The notes beneath the pieces are model-generated. The model saw only the letters and a program-made list of their open reading frames with translations, did not search any database and had not been told where the DNA came from. From Climacium dendroides (lineage: Eukaryota > Streptophyta > Bryopsida > Hypnales > Climaciaceae), in assembly GCA_950106755.1 (NCBI GenBank), contig OX467082.1, positions 434,001 through 498,000 of the forward strand: a DNA stretch of 64,000 bases, given 5' to 3'. The position numbers were made by a program, and so were the translations under genes. Positions within the stretch are counted from its first letter, which is position 1; each line of letters begins with the position of its first letter. Below, one piece after another: positions 57,384-64,000 of the stretch.

Positions 57384-59486
57384 ATGTCTTCTAGAGCAAG
57401 TCGGCGGAAGTTGAAGGACTTGCGTGAGGATTCAGAAGACGAGACGCCGGCACCGGCGCCTCGACCAAGGACCATCCCGGTGATGAAGGTGGTTCCGGAG
57501 GTTTCGACGGAGGAGGATTGGCTGGCGTGCCTACGGGAGCACCTCCACAACATGGGGTGTGACGGACTCCTAGAGGTGCCGTGGGGGATCCAAGAGGAGA
57601 GTCTGGTTTCGGACATACTTCGTCCGGAAAGTGGTATCTTGGATACCACCATTCGGGCGAAGCCAGACCTATAGATGATGAACACTTGGAGGGTCGTCTA
57701 CAAGTTCCGGGAGGCGCCGGACAAGGTCATGGAGAAGAACCAGGAGGTGATGGAGGGCGAATTCCGGGCGCCTGCCAACCCGAAGGAAGGTCACCAGGTT
57801 TCCGACTTGGTGAATCCGGAGTACCGGGATGTAATAGCGTTTCTCAATCCTATCCTCCATCTCACCAAGCCACGGCGAGTAGTAGCGAAGGTGGCCTCCA
57901 CCATCTTGGGGAGCCTCCAAGGAAAGATGATGATGGATTGGGCAGCCATCATCCATGAGTTAGTCGGGGACCTGGTGCGTTCCCTCCGGTCCGGAAAGAA
58001 GAGCCAGAGTCCTTTTCCGGCGTATTTGTCTCATCTGTACGCCCATCACTCTCTACTCAAGGCAAACGAAGAGAGTGCGTATCAGAACCTAGTCCAACTC
58101 CAACAGTACGGAGGAGAAGAGCCCTCGCCTCGAGACGGATCGGACGATGAGGACACAGAAGAAGAGGAGCCGGTCTCTCCGCTAAGGAAGAGGAAAAGGC
58201 GGAATAGGACGCCGTCGGTAAGTCCGTGAGAGGAGCCTTCCACATCGGAACCATAGGAAGAGGTTCAGGAGGTAAAGACAGAGACCGGACCTATTCTGAA
58301 GGAAATCCAACCATCCATGCAACTGGTGGGACCGGTACGACCGCACACCGTCGCCACTCAGGCCGAGGCCGGACCCTCCCGGGCTTGGATGATAGAGGTG
58401 GAGGAGAGGGACCGGACCACCATGCGATTGGGAGGGACGTCCTTAGAAGACATCCAGGAGATGGCTCAGCACCTGATGTGGCGGGCAGATGACCTCACCC
58501 AGATCTGCGAGAACTACGATGGAGCTCTCAAACGGGTGTGTCGGAAGATGGCACTAACCGACCGGAACGCCATCTTCCGGAGGACGGATGCATTAGTGGC
58601 AGCGGAGCAGCAAAACAGCCTCCTCATAGAAGAACGGAAGAATTTGGTGACGGAGCTAGGGACGTTGCGCGTAGAAAACCGGACGTTGCGAGACCAAGTC
58701 CGGAATTCAGAATCCCGATGTGTGGAGTTGGAGAGCGCCCTCCGCACAACCCAAGAGACGGACCAGCTTACAGAAAAAGACCATTGCTGGCAGATAGCGG
58801 CATTATGCCAAGGAGTAGTTCAGCTCCGGAGCTCTTTGGATGTACCGGCGGATTATATCAACAAGGCCCGACTGTTTGAAACTAACCTCGATGCAACCGC
58901 CAGCTCAAGCCGGGTTCCTATTGTTAAATGCTTACTAGAGCAGGCCAAACGAATGGATACATCCCGGGCCGCGATGAGGGAGATGATGGAGTATTTGATT
59001 TCCATGGAGTCGGATCCGACACCTCAATCTCCCCCATCAGCACAAATTTTGGTGATTCCGTAAAGCAGCAATCCGGAATCTATGGTTATGGAGGTCTCAC
59101 CAATGGTACCGGTGAATCCGGAACTTTCACCACCAGTCGGAAGACCAGAAGGAGTGGACTGGGGAGCAGTGGTACCTCAGGGAAGCGAAGACCTACTTCC
59201 GGTGACTCCGACCATCGACCTGACAGGTGCTTCTCTGGAAGTTCACGCCGGACGGATGGTGCAGTCTTCTCCACGTCATAAGAAGACCCAGAAGGATTCC
59301 CGGGGGAGTCCGGACACTCAGGTAGTCGGGACCCAGAGTGTAGACAGGAACACCAGTATTGTGGAAGTCCAAAGATGGGGGCAAAGGGGTCCGAATCTAT
59401 TTTCTCCGGAGAGTAGCCGGAAGGAGGTAAAGTTGGATCTTCTGAAGGATTATGTTCCTCCCAAGGATCCGGATTCCAAGGAATAA
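57384..59486 (+). pseudogene. Gag-like coiled-coil protein, copy 3
   Basis: The most complete family member: a single frame from ATG 57384 (MSSRASRRKLKD) to TAA 59484, with stops at 57672 (TAG), 58227 (TGA), 58254 (TAG) and 59061 (TAA). Order: a Ser/Arg and acidic N-terminus; a globular part with STILGSLQGKMMMDWAAII and FPAYLSHLYAHHSLL; an acidic then basic linker (DEDTEEEEP, RKRKRRNR); a long coiled coil (58560-58790) ending in NKARLFETNLD; and a Pro-rich tail (SPMVPVNPELSPPV...KLDLLKDYVPPKDPD). About 700 codons. No enzyme domain. Gag-like role inferred. Confidence 0.6.
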
Positions 59487-60596
59487 TGTGCAGTAGTGTA
59501 GTATAGCGGCAATATCGGAGTCCGGCCATCAAAGCCGGAAAAATAGGATCTGGGATTTTCCGGAAATCTAGCGGACCAGTAGGAATGTTTTGTAGGATTT
59601 TTAGGATGACATTAGTCTTAGTATAAGTAGGAGTTTTAATGGCCTTTGTGGTCATTCACAGCTATCTCATAGTTTCAGCATTGTATCTTTTTCTGAGCTT
59701 AATTCTAAAGTGTTTGGAGTACCCAATCTCTTATCTTTCTTGTATACGGTATGTGTTTGTGAGAGGTGTGAGTCCGTTCTTGTGTTTCTGGAATTGAGAA
59801 CTTACCTTGTGTGGCAAGAGTCGATTTTGTGAGAGTATCCGGACGTATTAACTTGAGGGGGAGATCAACCGGATGGTTCCGATAGTAGGATTAGTGTAGT
59901 ACTGCTCGGATGCTGGTATAGCCTGCGTGTAGGATACAGCCTTAGGTGAAAGGGATATCTGAGAGGCTGCTAGCAACTTCCGTGTACGAAAGTATTGCCG
60001 GACGTGCCCGAATTCCGGATTGCCAGAATTCCCCGTAGAACAGAGTCAAGCCCTGGTGCAAGCCCAAGAAAGTACAGGAAAAACCACCCGGTCGATAGGA
60101 GGCTCAATGCTCGGTTAAAGGTTAGAATGTCGTTGTAGTTCTTGACCGTCCCTATGTAACCTAATCCGGAAGGCCTTCCGGATTTGTGAGGCGACGGAAC
60201 AGGAGGACACTTCCGGTCCCTGAAGAGTTAGTTTAGTATCAGCATTAGAGAGAGAGAGAGTGAAAGAGAGCGTGTTTCCGGACACAGTAAGCATCCGGAC
60301 ACGGTAAGCATCCGGATGGTGGATCTGGCCACTTGTCATGTAAACCCAGGGATCCCAGAAGGGGCACTGAACGGTTTCTGGATTCTTCCGGAACCCATCC
60401 GGCACTAGAATCCGGACCGGACCTAAAGTCCAGAGTAGTCTGACGGAGAGAAAAGTGAATGCTTAGATTGGAATAGCCTATAAAATTGTAATCCACAAGT
60501 CCTCGTGGGAATGATTCCGGAGCGGTTTACTCTAAGAAGGCCTTTGGTGTAAATTAAGGGCTAATTGGAGGAATACTGGTCCGACTAATCACTACA
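59487..60596. other. 3' noncoding part of gag-like copy 3
   Basis: Rich in TCCGGA motifs, with a repeated GTGTTTCCGGACACAGTAAGCATCCGG-type segment at 60270-60320 (two ~19-bp copies of CCGGACACNGTAAGCAT). No gene. Confidence 0.45.
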
Positions 60597-60939
60597 ATAC
60601 AGAAAGCACATATGGAAGGTACAAATTCCAAAATCGAAGGGCAAAATTGTAACTTCTTCATAATTTATAGGAAGTCATCAAATATACATGTATTGGATGT
60701 ATGCACTCTAAACATAAAGTAACCCATGTACTAAACTACTACTTCCATCGTGGACTACATTTGTATAAGATACATATGATGTAAAACGTAGGGTTCAGGA
60801 AGCACTACAACTGAGCACTAGGACTTTTGTCAAATTGGCAATTGCGTCCACAAGATGAAGGCTTCGTGACCAGAAGGCCATGAGCCTGCCTTTATCAACA
60901 ACAGAGACAAACGTAGGGATTGCCAAAGCTCGGAAATTG

Positions 60940-61440
60940 TAGAATCGAATAACAGCGGCCCCTTCACGAAATAATCTCAAACATTGCATTGTACAAAGTG
61001 CAATGCAAAAGATTATTTGGTGAAGGGACCGCTGCGATTCGACTCTACAACTTCCGAGCTCCGACAATGTATTGTCCATAGTAACTATGAGGTCCAGGAT
61101 TGTCAAAGCTCGGAAATTGTGGAATCGAATACCAGTTGTTCCCCCAAGGAAATATCCTCAAGCATTGCACCGGAGAAAGTGCAATGCAAAAGATTATTTG
61201 CTTGAGGGAACAGTTGATATTCAACTCTACAACATCCGAGGTCCGACAACGTACTGTCCATAGTGACTATGAGGTCTAGGATTGTCAGAGCTCAGAAATT
61301 GTAGAATCGAATACCAACTGTTCCCGTAGGGAAATATCCTCAAACATTGCACAGGAGAAAGTACAATGCAAAAGATTATTTGCTTGAGGGAACAGTTGGT
61401 ATTCGACTCTACAACTTACGAGCTCTGACAACTCCTACAT
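60940..61440. repeat. Tandem foldback array, ~181-bp units
   Basis: The marker GCAATGCAAAAGATTATTTG recurs at 61000, 61181 and about 61362. Each unit is a long imperfect palindrome: for example 61301-61325 and 61388-61412 are inverted copies with 24 of 25 bases matching, and pairing extends outward to about 50-bp arms. The spacers between units are themselves palindromic around GAGCTC. Transcripts would form long hairpins. Confidence 0.8.
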
Positions 61441-61549
61441 TAGTCTCTGCTATTGATAAAATCGGGCTGAAGACCTTATTGAGGTGTAGGGTTTATTATT
61501 TCTCTACTTTCTACGCAAAACTTAGGGATTGTTGAGCCTATATGTACAT

Positions 61550-61960
61550 AATTAGAACTTCTTCTATATACAATTGTAGATGAGGTACAAGAATGATGCA
61601 GTCTCTCATTTTCTCCTAAGCCTTTAGAGTTTTTTGTCCCTGACTGTATCCCCCTTGTTAATCTATCCGAGGTCGCGAATATGTTGCCTCCTTTGCGTTT
61701 GCAACGACCTTCTCTCCCAGACGCCCCAACTGGGAGTTGAAACATCAGTACAGAACGATCCACTGTGTTATTGTTTCTTCAACCTCCCTTGTCCCAACGA
61801 AACCTGTGGACATGGAATGGACTGTCCAGGAGCAATAACTGGAACCGATTCTTGAAGCGGACTATTTGGAAACTTGGACTTCTCTTACCCTATGGACGTT
61901 GGATAATTCGCGTCAGTAGTAGGTCCCGGAAGAATAAGTCGGCTCCTGCACCCTAAACCC
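61550..61960 (-). pseudogene. Degenerate DYGQY-protein tail in element C
   Basis: The minus strand reads STPSWGVWERRSLQTQRRQH then a stop, aligning with the element B tail ERRSLQAQRREYM. It is the inverted counterpart of 26841-27220. Earlier bases preserve YGDANYPTSI. Confidence 0.5.
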
Positions 61961-63480
61961 TACACCGTGCCAAATCGAATTCAACAGTTCCCGCCTGTCA
62001 TTCAAATTCTGTAGAAAAATGCAAAGTTCCTTGTAGTTCTCATATAATTTGTTCAAGTGCCCTTTCGGGTGAACTTCATCTTTTCAAATGGGGGATAATG
62101 AGGATGGGAAGACCTCCTCCTAAACCTTGCTTGGTAAACGCCCTGCATGGTCCCAACACTGGACAAAATGATAAGAAACGGTAAGTCTATCACGCCCAAA
62201 ACCTACTTTAAGCATTTTTCAGTAGCTCAAGTACTTCTATGAAACGGACTTCGTTAATATACGGTGTTCTTGGATTGGTCTTCCCCCCTCGATATATATT
62301 TTCAATCGCTTTAAGCGTTTCTAATTTCATTGAATTGCTTGGAGCGGCTTTTTTATCACGTTCTTCCTTTTCTATTTGGTCTACTTTGTGATGTCCTATT
62401 CCATATCACTTGAAGTGAAACCCTTTGACTTTCCTAAACCGTAAAACTATGATGTACATTTGCTTGAAGCTTCTTCACAGTACAGTATTCATTATCTTCT
62501 CAGTTGCTAACTGCTTGAGAAAGCTTTTAAAAGAAACGTTATTCCGCAAATGGAACTTGGTTGAAAGCTTGAGTACTGTTAGGCAAACCTTGTTTTTCAA
62601 CTGACTTCTAAGAAGACTGAAAGTCTAACCACATCCGTACTTTCCTGCTGAAGACTACAATTTATTGTTTTTTAAAGCTGAAGCTAAGAACATACTCCCG
62701 GTTGAACCAAACAAGCTACTTTTGGTTGAACTGAATGACCTTAAATTGCTTAAGCGTCTACAAGTACTCAATTGCTTCAAGTGTTTAAAAAAAGTCAGCA
62801 GTAGTTATATGACTGAAACCGCTACACTTGAAATTGCTTCCACATCGTTCATTCATGTTTTTCACCTCAAAAAATAAGAGTCCCTTGCATTGCTTTCATC
62901 TGCCCTACTTTTCGCTTGGCAATGGAACTTCAACAACCCATACCATGCTATAAGTGACTACTTTGAAGGAAGAATTGGTTTACCCTAGCCAAACCCTGAA
63001 GCTGCTTTCAAGCATACACCCTAAAATCCTTGGACAAGCACAGGTACTCATTCATTCAAATGTCATTACTGTGAGGTCACTCACCAATTGCCTTGGTCTT
63101 CTTCTTTGTACAAGCACCCTAAACCGCTGAAATAACTCTCAGCCAGCTGTACTTGTTTGTAGTCGCTTGCTACTTGATGTGTTTGCTTGATTTGCTTTAA
63201 GTATGCACAGTTCTCCTCATCTAATGACCGCTTAAAGCGCCCTAAACATTGTTGCTTCTAGCTTTTAGTAACATAACTGCAAAGTGGTCCTTCTTTCGTT
63301 TTCAGCATTCTTCACCATGTTCATGTTAAAACCGGCCCTTGAACCCTAAACTACACTTAGCACCACTAAGAGCGACCATATCAGCACTTTCCAAATAACA
63401 AACCCTGAACCTCATATAGCCGAATGTTCAGAGCCCCGCACAAACTTCACAAATAAGATCGCTGAAAGTGTAAAACACTA
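61961..63480 (-). other. Second copy of relic D leader (62180-63860), rich in CGCTTNAAGCG
   Basis: Homologous to 33740-35180 in the same orientation. Palindromic sites: CGCTTTAAGCG near 62308, CACTTGAAGTG near 62406, CGCTTAAAGCG near 63230, plus many one-arm variants. The gag-like gene that should follow to the left is missing, so this copy is truncated at about 62100, next to element C. Confidence 0.5.
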
Positions 63481-63489
63481 AGCAAAAGC

Positions 63490-63660
63490 TGGAGGAAAAC
63501 AGTCAAGGAAGACAAGGAAGGTGGCAAAAGCTAGAAGGAAACAATCGAGGAAGACAAGGAAGGTGGCAGAAGCTGGAAGAAAACAATCGAGGAAGACAAA
63601 GAAGGTGCTGGAAGGAAACAATCAAGGAAGACAAGGAAGGTGGCTCCGCCGATTCCGGCG
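63490..63660. repeat. 45-bp tandem repeat (about four units)
   Basis: Units of the form AACAATCGAGGAAGACAAGG AAGGTGGCAAAAGCTGGAAG. A single copy of the unit exists at the corresponding place in the 34980 region, so the array expanded here. The 78-codon Lys/Arg-rich ORF across it is a by-product. Confidence 0.75.
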
Positions 63661-64000
63661 CCGCCATCATGTACCAAATGAAATGAATGCGATTTCATCC
63701 ATCCTTCACTCCACAAGTGTTCATCAGTTAGCCCTGGCCCAAATTTACCATTTATGAATTGCTTCAAATAGAGGTACATGTTTAGACTCCCATTCAATGG
63801 ATTTTCCATGATTTCCCAAATCTATCTCTCCTTAGCTATGTCTATTAATGATAACGGAATCCCTTGGAAAAAAAAATCCCAAAAAAGAATCACTCTTCTT
63901 GAATTTTTGTTCTTCCCTCCAATTTCTTTAATACTGATATTATTATGATTGTAAATATTTGTACATTTTAAACCATGTACTACCGGAAATTTTGCCTTGC
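63661..64000. other. End of relic D-type leader and AT-rich flank
   Basis: 63660-63860 matches 35030-35210. The remainder is AT-rich with no feature seen. Confidence 0.4.

Larger units (their letters stand above)
56890..60596 (+). mobile_element. Gag-like element copy 3, 3.7 kb, inserted in element C
   Basis: The 5' end TGTGGGAATG is the same base at which copy 2 begins (6043, minus). The uninterrupted element A sequence lets the insertion point be read directly. Flanks ACACA (56885-56889) and ATACA (60597-60601) could be an imperfect 5-bp duplication. No long terminal repeats, polymerase or integrase seen, so the class (non-autonomous LTR derivative or other) is open. Confidence 0.6.
56780..61960 (+). 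mobile_element. Truncated element C (cargo-side end only), split by a gag-like insertion
   Basis: Starts CATTAAAAAGAGAGTTTTCC at 56780. 56780-56889 plus 60602-61960 read as the reverse complement of 28292-26840 in element A. No transposase or upstream cargo remains. Right boundary near 61960, where homology to A stops. Confidence 0.65.

Overview
The window is repeat-dominated nuclear DNA of a plant. The grounds are GT-AG introns, a CACTA-type DNA transposon with a 3-bp target duplication, interstitial AAACCCTAAACC-like motifs, and retroelement-like gag/coiled-coil relics. I cannot name the species. A seed-free land plant is my best guess, with low confidence. No rRNA, intact tRNA, CRISPR array or clear host housekeeping gene is visible.

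The core of the window is two copies, in opposite orientation, of one large DNA element that I do not recognise. Element A spans about 6783-28292, and element B about 36411-54986. Without a 2.6-kb CACTA insertion, A is about 18.9 kb; B is about 18.6 kb. Each has a long transposase-like gene (about 945 aa) on one arm, a 7-9 kb spacer holding a ~175-bp tandem satellite, and on the other arm a divergently transcribed cargo of three reading units: a large protein with a degenerate DNA-methyltransferase-like fold, an FCP1/NIF-type HAD phosphatase-like protein, and a small protein starting with a DYGQY motif. Their coding parts align exon by exon, but both copies carry frameshifts and stops.

The most striking feature is a 15-bp palindrome found only in the introns and intergenic gaps of these elements: AGCTCGANTCGAGCT in A and AGCGCGANTCGCGCT in B. 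Sites sit at matching places in both elements (leader introns of transposase and cargo, intron 1 about 10 nt after the donor, intron 2, just past the cargo stop, and twice between phosphatase and DYGQY exon). Both half-sites have changed symmetrically. This points to an element-encoded protein coevolving with its private sites, comparable in logic to VANC/VANDAL anti-silencing in Arabidopsis.

Layout: 1-6043, two gag-like relics tail to tail. 6044-6782, a short hypothetical ORF. 6783-28292, element A, with a CACTA element at 7925-10554. 28293-31000, unknown fragments and a 103-bp tandem array. 31000-35200, another gag-like relic with its leader. 35200-36410, AT-rich filler. 36411-54986, element B. 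54987-56779, little. 56780 to about 61960, truncated element C split by a third gag-like relic (56890-60596). 62100-63860, a second copy of the 33.7-35.2 kb leader.
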